The notes beneath the pieces were generated by a model. That model ran no database searches, was not told where the DNA came from, and saw only the letters and a list, made by a program, of their open reading frames with translations. Position numbers and translations under genes: made by a program. Below are positions 35,638 through 44,679 of a DNA stretch of 60,242 bases, one piece after another. The DNA is taken from NCBI GenBank assembly GCA_028293805.1, contig JAQGOC010000366.1, positions 1 through 60,242 of the forward strand, written 5' to 3'. The stretch comes from Gammaproteobacteria bacterium (GTDB lineage Bacteria > Pseudomonadota > Gammaproteobacteria > Steroidobacterales > Steroidobacteraceae). Every line of letters begins with the position of its first letter. Within the stretch, counting starts at the first letter, position 1.

Positions 35638-36194
35638 GTCGCTAGCTCGAGTACAAAACCGTCCGGGTGATGGAAATCCGGCTTGCCGGGGGCGTGCTTC
35701 AGCGCCCAATACGAAAGCGTACCATTCTCTTCCTCGACGACAGCACTCAGCGCAAGCCGCAGGCTACGCGCGGTGCGCAAGGCGCTCAGATCATGCAGCC
35801 GCACGGTCGCGTCCATCTCGAGCCGATCATCGAAACGGCGCACCGAGATTTCTGGCGGCGTCTCTACTTCGGGCGACGACATCCCTTCCCGGTGCGCATT
35901 GAAATGGTAGACCGCCCACCGCCGTGATGGCGAGAAATTGAGCTCGTAATAGCCCGCGGCACCAACTGCCGCGACGAAACCCTCGAAGCACGTATGCTTC
36001 CACAAGCCATCGGCACGTCCCGCAGGGTCCAGGGTCGGAACAAGCACGCGAAGCATCTCGGCCCGGAGCACATATCGAAATACGATGGTGCCCGGTATCC
36101 CCGCTGCGACATGAGCTTCGACGCCACGGACCGCGTCGGCGGGCATCGAGGGGTGGGCGACGAGCGCGGCCCATTGCGTTTCGGCTGGTCCCAT
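35634..36194 (-). CDS. DOMON-like domain protein
   Basis: The 186-residue product resembles the DOMON-like/carbohydrate-binding type 9 family of beta sandwiches. Its marks are A-L-V-A-H-P-S near residue 9, G-L-W-K-H-T-C-F-E near residue 67, the Y-Y-E-L-N-F-S-P-S-R-R-W-A-V-Y core and the late Y-W-A-L-K-H-A-P-G-K-P-D-F-H-H. Such folds can bind heme or sugars. No signal peptide is visible. The ATG at 36194 begins the domain; an ATG at 36260 is possible but would share the CATG of the divergent oxidase start. Translation is coupled to the NamZ gene. Confidence 0.78.
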   Translation of the reverse strand: MGPAETQWAALVAHPSMPADAVRGVEAHVAAGIPGTIVFRYVLRAEMLRVLVPTLDPAGRADGLWKHTCFEGFVAAVGAAGYYELNFSPSRRWAVYHFNAHREGMSSPEVETPPEISVRRFDDRLEMDATVRLHDLSALRTARSLRLALSAVVEEENGTLSYWALKHAPGKPDFHHPDGFVLELAT

Positions 36195-36258
36195 ACGGCA
36201 TTCTAGGGTATGAAATATCCAATTACAGGCATGGGCATGCGGCTTGCGCAATTCGGTC

Positions 36259-37608
36259 ATGACTGACGACTCCTGGGATGTGGTGATTATCGGTGCGGGC
36301 GTCGCCGGCCTCGTCGCCGCTCGTGCGCTGGCCGAAGCCGGCCGTTCCGTACTGGTCCTGGAAGCCCGTGACCGCATTGGCGGCCGCGTCTGGACGCGCC
36401 GCGACGTCGACAGCGCCGTCCCGATCGAGCTCGGAGCGGAGTTCATTCACGGTCAGATCCCTCAGACCCTACGTCTCCTGCATGAGGTCGGCGAGGCGGC
36501 GCTCGCCACCAGCGGGGCCCACTGGACCGTCCTCAACGGCAAGCTGCAGCAGCGGACGGAAGATCTGTTCGGGCAGGTTCAGGAGGCGCTCAAGGAAGAG
36601 AACGTGCTTGGTAAGCCCGACGTGTCTTTCCAGGAGTTTCTCGACAGCGCCGGCCGCCACGGGGTGTGTGAGGAGGCGAAAGCCCTCGCTCGCGGATTCG
36701 TCCAAGGCTTCGATGCCGCGGATCCCGCACGCGTCAGCGTTCATTCGATCGCCGAGGAATGGGGCTCTGGCGGAATGTTGGACGCTCCGCAGTTTCGACC
36801 GCTTGGGGGATACGGCTCCATTCTCAGGGCACTCGCGGGCGCACTCGATCGGACGAACGTCCGCCTCCAGCTCCACACCGTCGTGAAGTCCATACGCTGG
36901 GCGCGCGGGATGGTGGACGTCGAAGGCGTATTTCTCGATCGGCCTTTCCGCGTGAAGGCGTCGAAGGCCATCGTGACCGTTCCGATCGGCGTGCTGCAAC
37001 TTCCGGACGGTGCCGAGGGCGCAATCCGTTTCACGCCCGCCATCAGCGAGAAGAACGGGGCTCTCGCGGGCATCGTTGCGGGTCCCGTGCTGAAAATCAT
37101 GCTGCGTTTTCGCACTTTGTTCTGGGAGGAACTGGACGGCGGGCGGTATCACGACGCTGCGTTCTTTCATTCGCCCGGCATCACGTTTCCGACTTTCTGG
37201 ACCTGCATGCCGCTGCGCGCGCCGCTGCTCAATGCATGGATGGGAGGTCCGGACGCTGCCCGCCTGTCGCAAGCGTCGGATTCGGACATCATCCACCAGG
37301 CGCTCGAAAGCCTCGAGTCGCTGTTCGGCAAGCGAGCGCTCGCCAAAGCGCAACTCGAAGCTGCTTATATCCACAATTGGGAGCGCGATCCCTTTTCCCG
37401 CGGCGCTTACAGTTATGTGAGCGTCGGGAACAGCGGTGCGCGAGCCGCCTTGGCGGCTCCACTGCAGGAGACCCTGTTCTTCGCAGGTGAGGCCACCGAC
37501 ACGGAAGGCGAGGCGGCCACGGTGACCGGAGCGCTTCAGAGTGGGGCCCGCGCCGCTCGCGAAGTGACCGAGAGCCTCGCGAAAGCTGGGGCAGTCACCC
37601 GCGTATAG
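36259..37608 (+). CDS. Flavin-dependent amine oxidase family protein
   Basis: The 449-residue product is a FAD amine oxidase. The Rossmann motif G-A-G-V-A-G is near residue 13, E-A-R-D-R-I-G-G-R-V near residue 36, and F-F-A-G-E-A-T near residue 412 binds the FAD ribityl chain. Relatives include bacterial monoamine and polyamine oxidases. No signal peptide is seen. The flavin-attaching cysteine of mammalian MAO is not apparent, so FAD should be bound non-covalently. The exact amine is unknown. The ATG at 36259 starts the canonical S-W-D-V-V-I-I-G-A-G. Confidence 0.88.
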   Translation: MTDDSWDVVIIGAGVAGLVAARALAEAGRSVLVLEARDRIGGRVWTRRDVDSAVPIELGAEFIHGQIPQTLRLLHEVGEAALATSGAHWTVLNGKLQQRTEDLFGQVQEALKEENVLGKPDVSFQEFLDSAGRHGVCEEAKALARGFVQGFDAADPARVSVHSIAEEWGSGGMLDAPQFRPLGGYGSILRALAGALDRTNVRLQLHTVVKSIRWARGMVDVEGVFLDRPFRVKASKAIVTVPIGVLQLPDGAEGAIRFTPAISEKNGALAGIVAGPVLKIMLRFRTLFWEELDGGRYHDAAFFHSPGITFPTFWTCMPLRAPLLNAWMGGPDAARLSQASDSDIIHQALESLESLFGKRALAKAQLEAAYIHNWERDPFSRGAYSYVSVGNSGARAALAAPLQETLFFAGEATDTEGEAATVTGALQSGARAAREVTESLAKAGAVTRV

Positions 37609-37616
37609 ATACGCCG

Positions 37617-38189
37617 CTATGCGAAGAGACCCGAGAGGTCGACCGCTACTCCCGGAAGCGCGGTGATTGCCGTGACTCCAGGATTGGCCGTGAAGGAGAC
37701 ATCGGAGTAGACACCGGTGGCGAGTGAGCGATGGACGTGGAGTTCGCCATGTTCGACATCGACGATCCAAACCTCGGGGATGCCGTGACGTGCATAAAGC
37801 GGGACTTTCACCTCGCGGTCGTATTGAATCCTGGAATGGCTGACCTCGACTACGAGTAACGTGTCTGCCGCAGTCGGATGGCGTGTCTTGTAGAAATCGT
37901 CACGCGAAAGCACCACGGCGAGATCGGGTTGCGGCTCTGAACTCTCATCCAGGCGTATAGGAAGCTCTACCCTCAGGTGAGCTTCGTCCCTCAGCGCCCA
38001 TACAAAGAGGCGCGTCAGTTGCGCAGCCGTGCCTCCGTGGGAACTTCCTATCGGCGCCATGTCGATGACCTCTCCTTCGATCAGCTCGACCCGGGCGTCC
38101 GGTGCGAGCAGTTCGACTTCGGCCATGCGGTAGTACTCCTCTACCGTGATGCGGTGCCGCGACAACCGGTCATTCATAACAGCACTCAT
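37617..38189 (-). CDS. Uma2 family endonuclease-like protein (DUF820)
   Basis: The 190-residue product matches Uma2/DUF820, a PD-(D/E)xK nuclease fold. The marks are T-V-E-E-Y-Y-R-M, R-V-E-L-I-E-G-E-V, the P-D-L-A-V-V motif with the catalytic aspartate, and L-L-V-V-E-V-S, where the acidic residue belongs to the active site. It ends with V-A-V-D-L-S. These genes are abundant in bacteria and are often suggested to belong to mobile or defence elements, but function is unproven. The ATG at 38189 gives the usual family length. The convergent oxidase stop is only 8 nt from this gene's stop. Confidence 0.85.
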   Translation of the reverse strand: MSAVMNDRLSRHRITVEEYYRMAEVELLAPDARVELIEGEVIDMAPIGSSHGGTAAQLTRLFVWALRDEAHLRVELPIRLDESSEPQPDLAVVLSRDDFYKTRHPTAADTLLVVEVSHSRIQYDREVKVPLYARHGIPEVWIVDVEHGELHVHRSLATGVYSDVSFTANPGVTAITALPGVAVDLSGLFA

Positions 38190-38383
38190 AAGAGCCTCTG
38201 ATTGCGCAAGTTTACCGCGTGGCCGACAGCCAATGAAGCGTGAGCGGTGATGTTGGCTTAAACGGATAGGAGGGGATACGCAATCAGCCGCTGTCTTCAT
38301 GCAGATATGCGTCGACGGCGGAACATCCGGCCGGCGCAACAATGACCGCCTGATTTCAGATCGCGGCTGATCTATAGTGAGTC

Positions 38384-39343
38384 ATGGCTGACGACTTACT
38401 CGTTACTCGACGGCACGCGCTGCTCAGCGGTGCGTGCGCGTGCCTGTGTAGCGTCCGTGCTTTCGCGCAGCGGGACGAAAGTGGGGCACGTGTGTTTGCG
38501 ACGGAGGAAGTCGCGTCGGGGATTCATGTCCGGCGGGGCGTGGATGAGGACGCGACGGCGCGGAATGAAGACGGCATTGCCAACATCGGCTTCATCGTTG
38601 GACACGACGCCGTTGCGGTGATCGATCCAGGCGGGAGCCTGATCGATGGACAGCGGCTGCGCGCGGCCATTCGGCAGGTGACTCAGCTGCCCATCCGGTA
38701 CGTCGTGATGTCACATGTTCATCCGGACCATATCTTCGGCGCACCTGCATTCCAGCAGGACCATCCCCAGTTCGTCGGGCACGCGCGGTTGCCACGCGCG
38801 TTGGCTTTGCGCGGCGAGTATTACCGCAAGCGGCTGGAGGAGACGCTCGGGAAGGATCGCGCCGGGTCGGTGGTGACGCCCACCCTGTTGGTGCAGGATC
38901 ACACAGAAATCGACCTCGGGGGTCGGGTCCTGGCGCTCAAGGCGCACGGCATTGCGCATACCGACTGCGACCTCAGCGTGCTGGATCGCAACACCGGAAC
39001 GCTGCTTCCGGCCGATCTGCTTTTTGTACGGCGCGCTCCTTCTCTGGATGGCAGCCTGAAAGGATGGCTGCAGGAACTCGCGATGCTAAAGGCCGTACCG
39101 GCGAGGCTCGCCGTACCCGGCCACGGCCCAACGAGCGTAAACTGGCCTTCTGGCGCGAGAGACCTGGAGCGTTACCTGAGCACTGTCTTGCGCGAGACGA
39201 AAGAGGCCGTCACGAAAGGAACGGACCTCGACGCCGCGGTGAAGACCGTTGCCCAGGGTGAACGCTCCAGGTGGGCACTTTTCGACGATTACAACGGTCA
39301 TAACGTCACTCAGGCGTTCAAGGAGCTCGAGTGGGATCAGTGA
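38384..39343 (+). CDS. Quinoprotein relay zinc metallohydrolase (MBL fold)
   Basis: The 319-residue product has a signal sequence starting with a twin arginine (T-R-R-H-A-L-L) and a metallo-beta-lactamase domain. The metal site is S-H-V-H-P-D-H near residue 108, with later H in G-I-A-H-T-D and D in L-P-A-D-L-L-F. Members of this subfamily (SoxH-like) occur beside quinoprotein dehydrogenases and SoxYZ-like carriers, as here. They are thought to act in the periplasm in an electron or sulfur relay, but the reaction is unknown. Translation is coupled to the next gene by a 13-nt overlap. Confidence 0.85.
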   Translation: MADDLLVTRRHALLSGACACLCSVRAFAQRDESGARVFATEEVASGIHVRRGVDEDATARNEDGIANIGFIVGHDAVAVIDPGGSLIDGQRLRAAIRQVTQLPIRYVVMSHVHPDHIFGAPAFQQDHPQFVGHARLPRALALRGEYYRKRLEETLGKDRAGSVVTPTLLVQDHTEIDLGGRVLALKAHGIAHTDCDLSVLDRNTGTLLPADLLFVRRAPSLDGSLKGWLQELAMLKAVPARLAVPGHGPTSVNWPSGARDLERYLSTVLRETKEAVTKGTDLDAAVKTVAQGERSRWALFDDYNGHNVTQAFKELEWDQ

Positions 39344-40143
39344 GGCATTTGCTGCTGGCGGTGCTCTGGGTGGGCATGGCCCAGCTCGGCGCAGGCTCCC
39401 CCGCTTACGCCGACGACGATGAGGCGGCTCGCGCCAGCCGGTGGAAAGATCTGCAGCAGGCCATTTTCCCGGGGCGCCCCTTGAAAGAGGAAAGTGGCGT
39501 CATCCAGCTCGACGCCCCACCGCGCGCCCTCGATGCGGCGCTCGTCCCGATTACCATCGAGATGCCGGGTGGGAAGCCCGTGAAGGGCGTGTACCTGGTG
39601 ATCGACGGCAACCCGTCGCCGCTCGCGGCACATTTCACATTCGGCCCGAAGGCCGATCCGCGAAGCCTCAAGTTGCGCGTGCGGGTGGACCAATACACCA
39701 ACATGCATGCCATCGCCGAGACTCAGGAGGGGCAACTGTTCGTTGCCACGAAGTTCGTGAAGGCAGCCGGCGGCTGCTCTGCGCCTGCCGGTGCCGACGA
39801 CACCGCGGCGCTCCAGGACCTGGGTCGGATGAAGCTGCACCTCATCGGGGACTTCACGGCGGGAAAGCCCGAGCAGGCGGTGCTGATGGTGCGCCATCCG
39901 AATTTCAACGGCATGCAGATGAATCAGATCACGCGGTATTACACGCCACCGCGGTTCATCCGCACGATTGATGCGACCTATGAGGGCGGTTCGATCTTCC
40001 ACCTCGATTCAGACATCTCCCTCAGCACGGATCCCGTGATCACCTTCGGATTCGTGCCCCAGGGGAAGGGCCAGATGAAAGTCGTCGTGCGCGATAGCAA
40101 GAACGCGACCTTCGACCACAGCTTCGACGTCCCCGGGGCTTGA
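39331..40143 (+). CDS. SoxYZ-like carrier associated with quinoprotein dehydrogenases
   Basis: The 270-residue product has a signal peptide (hydrophobic residues 6-20, A-Y-A cleavage near 27), a SoxY-like domain to about 155 and a SoxZ-like domain to the end. The carrier cysteine is C149 in A-A-G-G-C-S-A-P, which corresponds to the swinging-arm cysteine of SoxY. SoxYZ fusions of this kind occur with quinoprotein dehydrogenases. AAGGAG lies 5 nt before the GTG at 39331, which is why I chose it over the GTG at 39340. Confidence 0.85.
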   Translation: MGSVRHLLLAVLWVGMAQLGAGSPAYADDDEAARASRWKDLQQAIFPGRPLKEESGVIQLDAPPRALDAALVPITIEMPGGKPVKGVYLVIDGNPSPLAAHFTFGPKADPRSLKLRVRVDQYTNMHAIAETQEGQLFVATKFVKAAGGCSAPAGADDTAALQDLGRMKLHLIGDFTAGKPEQAVLMVRHPNFNGMQMNQITRYYTPPRFIRTIDATYEGGSIFHLDSDISLSTDPVITFGFVPQGKGQMKVVVRDSKNATFDHSFDVPGA

Positions 40144-40186
40144 GCCTTCCTGTTGGCGAGTTGCGTATCGCGATGAGCCTCAGACG

Positions 40187-40828
40187 GTGAATTCAGCAGT
40201 TATCCGCTCGCGTGAGTTGCGAAGGACGACCCTGGTCATCGTATTGGCCATCGCGCTCAGCGTCCACGCGCGTGCTCTGTGTGCTGGAGAGGCAAACGCG
40301 AAGACCTCCCCCGCTGCACCCGAGCCGTCGGGTTACTGGACCGGTCCCATCAATTCCCCGGTTCCGGTGACCATCGCAGGGGGGAATGTCATTCATGACG
40401 CTCACGATCTGCAGGCGCTCCTGCAACACGGCGCTACTGTCATCGTGGACGTATCGAACGCTCCCCGCCGGCCGGAAAACCTGGCACCGGGAGCGCCATG
40501 GTTGCCGCTGCCCCATGCGGCCATTCCGGGCAGCCTCTGGATCCCGGGCGTCGGACTCGGGGAAGTCTCTCCTTCCACAAACGCCTTTTTTCGGGGTCGC
40601 CTGGCCGTTGCAACCGGAGGCGACAAGGCACGGAGGATCGTCATGTACTGCCACGAATCGTGCTGGCTGAGTTGGAATGCCGCCAGGCGCGCCATCCGTT
40701 ACGGCTACCGTAACGTGTATTGGTTTCGGGACGGGATCGAAGGTTGGCGGGCGGCAGGTCTGCCCACCGCGATCATCAAGCCCGAGGTCGAGACGGAGGC
40801 CCCGCCCGTCGGCGAGGCGCAGCCTTAG
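40187..40828 (+). CDS. PQQ-catabolism-associated CxxCW-type rhodanese-like protein
   Basis: The 213-residue product has a signal peptide and a rhodanese-like fold. The motif C-H-E-S-C-W lies at residues 155-160, where a C-x3-C-W pattern replaces the single catalytic cysteine of ordinary rhodaneses. It is followed by S-W-N-A-A-R-R-A and Y-W-F-R-D-G. It matches the family named for PQQ-dependent catabolism, found with SoxYZ-like and metallohydrolase genes. The start is a GTG at 40187. Its 3' end runs 53 nt into the 3' end of the DUF72 gene on the other strand. Confidence 0.85.
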   Translation: MNSAVIRSRELRRTTLVIVLAIALSVHARALCAGEANAKTSPAAPEPSGYWTGPINSPVPVTIAGGNVIHDAHDLQALLQHGATVIVDVSNAPRRPENLAPGAPWLPLPHAAIPGSLWIPGVGLGEVSPSTNAFFRGRLAVATGGDKARRIVMYCHESCWLSWNAARRAIRYGYRNVYWFRDGIEGWRAAGLPTAIIKPEVETEAPPVGEAQP

Positions 40829-42023
40829 GACGAGTTTCCAGCTTGCTGGAAGCCTTCGTGTTGCCGGAAGCCTTCGGCTTGCTGGGAGTCGCCGCCGTGG
40901 TGGGAGCCTTGATGACAGGCCTCGGCTTGCTGGCAGCCCTCGCACTGACACGAGGCTTAACACTGCCGTCAGGTTTCGCCGCGGCACGAGCCTTCGCCGC
41001 AGCACGACGCTTCACGCTGGCGCGGGGCTTTGCCTTGGCACGCAACTCTTCGCTGGCACGAATCTGCGTCTGCGCACCAGGGCCCGCTGTACCGGGAGCC
41101 TCAGTCTTGGGTGAGGCACGGCGGCGGCCTGCCCGAGACGGCGAGCCCGGCGTCAGACCCAGCTTGCGCATGAGAGTTTGCGCATCGAACGGCGCTCGCA
41201 ACTTGACGTCGGTGTTGTCGAAGAAGCAATAAACATCACGCGCTTCCGCCGTTGGTGCTGCTTTGTTGACGACCTTTTGCGCGTCCTCCGGCTCCTCTCC
41301 GCTGCTCCACGCACGGATGCGGGCCGCCCAGCGCTCGAGCGCCTTGTCGCCATAGCCGCTGCGATAAAGTTCCTTGTCACCATGCAGGCGCATATAGACA
41401 AAATCGGCGGTGATGTCGTGAGTCATTGGCCAGCGGCGTGCTGTTTCGGCGATGACGAGGGCGACGTTGCGGTCGCGCAGCAACTCGATGAAGGACGGAT
41501 CGAGAAAACTGTCATGGCGAATCTCGATGGCATGGCGCAACTCGCGCTGCTCATCTACCGCCAGCCCGGTGCGCCCTTTCATCCACGCCGAGTGCTTACA
41601 CCCCACCCGGCTTGCTGCCTGCGTGTCGCGGGGCAACAAGTCGAGAAACGACTCCAGGCGCTGCCGGTCATATTTAAACGTCGGTGGCAGCTGCCAGAGG
41701 ATGGGGCCGAGTTTTTCTCTCAGATTGAGGATGCCGGAAGCCAAGAAGTTGGCGATCGGCTCCTCGATCTCACGCAGCCGGCGCATGTGAGTGATGTAGC
41801 GGGGGCCCTTGATGCTGAATACGAAGCCCGGCGGCGTCTCTGCGTACCAGCGCGCGTAGCTTTCGGGCCGCTGCAGCGAATAGAACGAGCCGTTGATTTC
41901 AATAATCGGCAGGACGCGCGAGGCGTACTCGAGCTCGCTGCGCTGCGGTAGATCCGCGGGGTAGAACAGCCCGCGCCAAGGCTCATAGCGCCACCCCGAG
42001 ATCCCGATGCGAATCGTCGCCAT
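40776..42023 (-). CDS. DUF72 (YecE-like) protein with long basic tail
   Basis: The 415-residue product has a DUF72 TIM-barrel-like core from 1 to about 290: I-G-I-S-G-W-R-Y-E-P-W, E-I-N-G-S-F-Y near residue 43, P-G-F-V-F-S-I-K-G and F-V-Y-M-R-L-H-G. Function is unknown. Residues 291-415 are rich in Ala, Lys, Arg and Pro and resemble nucleic-acid-binding tails. Such a tail is not usual in the family. The same style of low complexity is seen in LigD here. The tail's last codons lie antisense to the CxxCW gene. Confidence 0.82.
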   Translation of the reverse strand: MATIRIGISGWRYEPWRGLFYPADLPQRSELEYASRVLPIIEINGSFYSLQRPESYARWYAETPPGFVFSIKGPRYITHMRRLREIEEPIANFLASGILNLREKLGPILWQLPPTFKYDRQRLESFLDLLPRDTQAASRVGCKHSAWMKGRTGLAVDEQRELRHAIEIRHDSFLDPSFIELLRDRNVALVIAETARRWPMTHDITADFVYMRLHGDKELYRSGYGDKALERWAARIRAWSSGEEPEDAQKVVNKAAPTAEARDVYCFFDNTDVKLRAPFDAQTLMRKLGLTPGSPSRAGRRRASPKTEAPGTAGPGAQTQIRASEELRAKAKPRASVKRRAAAKARAAAKPDGSVKPRVSARAASKPRPVIKAPTTAATPSKPKASGNTKASSKLETRPKAAPRRRAGPPSRPRA

Positions 42024-42084
42024 GATGCCCGTGTAGCAGGGATCGCTCCCGGCACGCCCACCCTCTGCGACCTCGGTCGGCCCA

Positions 42085-43362
42085 TCAGCCTTGCGCTGTC
42101 GAAGCTCGTGCGGGTGCCTGGAACACCATCAGACACCCGATTGCAATCAACAACATGGCCGCGCTCAGCGACAACGATCCATGGATCCCGATCAGCCCGC
42201 CCAGCATCCCGACAGTAAGCCCGCTGAAGGTCCGCATGCCGTTCGCCGCCATCGAGAACACCCCTATGACGCGGCCGCGGATGGAGGCCGGGGCAGCCAG
42301 CTGAACCAGTGTCTGCGCCATGGAATTGAAGGAGAGCTCGACGAAGCCTGCTATGAACAGCAGCGCGAGCGCCAGCGGATAGATCCCGGTGAGCCCAAAG
42401 CTGCCGAGGGCGCAACACCACACCATTGCCAACACGAGTGCCATGCGCGGACTTGCCTGCAGCAGTCCTCTGCTCTCGAGCACGAAGCCAGCCGTCAGGG
42501 CGCCGGCGGCATCTGCGGCCAGCAGCATGCTGTAAGACAACCCTGGGTTGCCGTGCCCGAGGTCCTGCGCAAAACCCGGCATCTGCGCCTGATACGCATT
42601 ACCGATCATGAACGCGGCACCGCCAGCAAGCAGCGTCATGCACAGGACGGTGGGGTTGTCACGGATAACGCGAAACGTGGTGAAGACGTCCCCGAAGCCG
42701 CGCACTGCCCGGATGGGCGCTGGCTTTTCCTTGCGGAACCACGGACCATACGGAGCCTTCCACAGCCAGAGAAGCATCGGCAGATAGATCAGCGCATTCA
42801 CGAAGATGCCACGGGTGGGACCCAGGGCCAGCAGCAACGCGCCCCCGAGGGCCGGGCCGCATAACATGCCGAGATATCGCGCGGTGGCGCCGAGGCGCAC
42901 GGCACTCTGCAACTCGCCTTCACCGACGATGTCGTGTAACAGGAGCTGGCTGGCCGGACTCCACAGAACACCCGCACAGCCGTGAATGACGAGCAACACT
43001 CTCGCATGCCACGGCTGCAGCGCGCCGGTCGTGAACAGCACGCCCCAGGCAATCGACACCCCGATGAAGAGGAGCATTCCCAACTGGATGATGCGTCGCG
43101 GGTCGAAGCGATCCGCGAGAGCGCCCGAATAGATGGAAAACGCCAGAAACGGCAGCCAGTGCGAGATCACGGCGAAACCACCCAGCGTGGGTGAGTGAAA
43201 TTTCTGGAAGATCACCCAATAGCTGATGACGTGCTCGACGTTGTCCGCCAACATGGCCGCGGCCGTACTGAGAAAATAGATTCGAAAGCCGGGATGGCGC
43301 AGAGCTGCGAATGAAGCATGCGCGGCCGGAGGTCGGTTGCTCTGGTCTGTTGCGATAACCAA
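42085..43362 (-). CDS. MFS transporter, EntS-like exporter
   Basis: The 425-residue product has about eleven or twelve transmembrane segments and matches the major-facilitator exporters related to EntS and DUF894-type transporters. The loop 2-3 motif G-A-L-A-D-R-F-D-P-R-R is near residue 80. The cargo is unknown; efflux of a small molecule by proton antiport is likely. I selected the TTG at 43362 because AGGAG lies 5 nt before it and the product then begins with the family's usual short cytoplasmic tail. The longer open frame upstream is Arg/Cys-rich and does not look like a transporter N-terminus. Confidence 0.82.
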   Translation of the reverse strand: MVIATDQSNRPPAAHASFAALRHPGFRIYFLSTAAAMLADNVEHVISYWVIFQKFHSPTLGGFAVISHWLPFLAFSIYSGALADRFDPRRIIQLGMLLFIGVSIAWGVLFTTGALQPWHARVLLVIHGCAGVLWSPASQLLLHDIVGEGELQSAVRLGATARYLGMLCGPALGGALLLALGPTRGIFVNALIYLPMLLWLWKAPYGPWFRKEKPAPIRAVRGFGDVFTTFRVIRDNPTVLCMTLLAGGAAFMIGNAYQAQMPGFAQDLGHGNPGLSYSMLLAADAAGALTAGFVLESRGLLQASPRMALVLAMVWCCALGSFGLTGIYPLALALLFIAGFVELSFNSMAQTLVQLAAPASIRGRVIGVFSMAANGMRTFSGLTVGMLGGLIGIHGSLSLSAAMLLIAIGCLMVFQAPARASTAQG

Positions 43363-43496
43363 TGAAACTCCTGAGCAGGGACGCGCAATCGCCCTAGCCG
43401 GTGGCGCGCGACGGCTCCTGCACCAGCACCCGCGTAGCATGCGCATGTTCACAGACGGTGCAGGCGCGTGCGAGGCTCGCCGCTAGCATCAGGCAC

Positions 43497-44663
43497 CTAC
43501 CCCAACGCGTGACGGAGCTCCCCGATCAGATCGTCAACGTCCTCGACACCGACCGATAGGCGAACGAGCCCGTCGCTTATGCCGAGGGATGCCCGCATCG
43601 CAGCCGGCAGCGATGCGTGCGTCATCAGGCCGGGGTGTTCGATAAGGCTTTCGACGCCACCCAGGCTCTCCGCAAGCGAGAACAGGTGACAGCGCTCCAA
43701 CATGCTACGCGCATCGTCCAAGCCACCGCGCAGAACGGCCGTCACGATTCCGCCGTAGCCACCGGTCATCTGCCGCTTCGCCAGAGCGTGCTGCGGATGG
43801 CTTTCGAGTCCAGGATAGAACACGCGCTCCACCTTGGGATGATTCTCGAGGAACCGCGCGATGTTCAGAGCATTCGCGCAGTGTCTCTCCATCCTGAGCG
43901 CAAGGGTCTTGATCCCGCGCAGGATCAGAAAGGAGTCGAACGGTCCGCAGATGCTGCCCAACGCGTTCTGAAGATACGTGAGCCGCTCCCTCAGCGAGGC
44001 GTTCGCCCCCACAATCGCAGCGCCACCGAGCGCATCCGAATGACCGTTCAGATACTTCGTTGCGGAATGCACAACGATGTCGAAGCCGTGCTCGAGCGGT
44101 CGTTGGATGAACGGTGTCGCGAATGTGTTGTCGCACACGCTGATCAATCCGTGCTGGCGCGATATGGCCGCAACGGCGCTCAGATCTATGAGCTTGAGCA
44201 GTGGGTTGGTGGGCGTCTCCACCCAGACCAGGCGCGTGTTGGGGCGGATGGCCGCCGCCAGCGCCCCCGGGTTTGTCAGGTCGACGAACGACACATCGTG
44301 GCCCGCAGAACGCTTGCGAACGTTCTCGAACAGGCGGTAGCTGCCGCCGTAGAGATCATGCATGGCGATGATGTGCGAGCCGCTGTCGAGCAGCTCCAGC
44401 ACTGTCGAGGTCGCCGCCATGCCCGAAGCGAATGCAAACCCTGCGGTGCCCCCTTCCAGATTGGCCACAGCCGCCTGTAATGCATCCCGTGTGGGATTGC
44501 GTGTGCGGGAGTAGTCGTAGCCTTTGTGCACGCCGGGGCTCGACTGCACGTAGGTGGAGGTCGCATAGATCGGCGGCATCACCGCGCCCGTCAGCGGGTC
44601 CGGTTGCTGGCCGCCGTGGATGACTCGCGTTGCAAAGCGCTGCTTGTCGCCCTCGGCACTCAT
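43497..44663 (-). CDS. Cystathionine gamma-synthase/lyase family enzyme
   Basis: The 388-residue product is a Cys/Met-metabolism PLP enzyme. The PLP lysine is K203 in H-S-A-T-K-Y-L-N-G-H-S-D. Y-D-Y-S-R-T-R-N-P-T near residue 50 and F-A-S-G-M-A-A near residue 78 belong to the PLP phosphate-binding region. It follows a cystathionine beta-synthase gene by 16 nt on the same strand. That pairing fits a gamma-lyase working in reverse transsulfuration (homocysteine to cysteine). A gamma-synthase cannot be excluded from sequence alone. Confidence 0.9.
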   Translation of the reverse strand: MSAEGDKQRFATRVIHGGQQPDPLTGAVMPPIYATSTYVQSSPGVHKGYDYSRTRNPTRDALQAAVANLEGGTAGFAFASGMAATSTVLELLDSGSHIIAMHDLYGGSYRLFENVRKRSAGHDVSFVDLTNPGALAAAIRPNTRLVWVETPTNPLLKLIDLSAVAAISRQHGLISVCDNTFATPFIQRPLEHGFDIVVHSATKYLNGHSDALGGAAIVGANASLRERLTYLQNALGSICGPFDSFLILRGIKTLALRMERHCANALNIARFLENHPKVERVFYPGLESHPQHALAKRQMTGGYGGIVTAVLRGGLDDARSMLERCHLFSLAESLGGVESLIEHPGLMTHASLPAAMRASLGISDGLVRLSVGVEDVDDLIGELRHALG

Positions 44664-44679
44664 TCGGCATTCCTCATTC

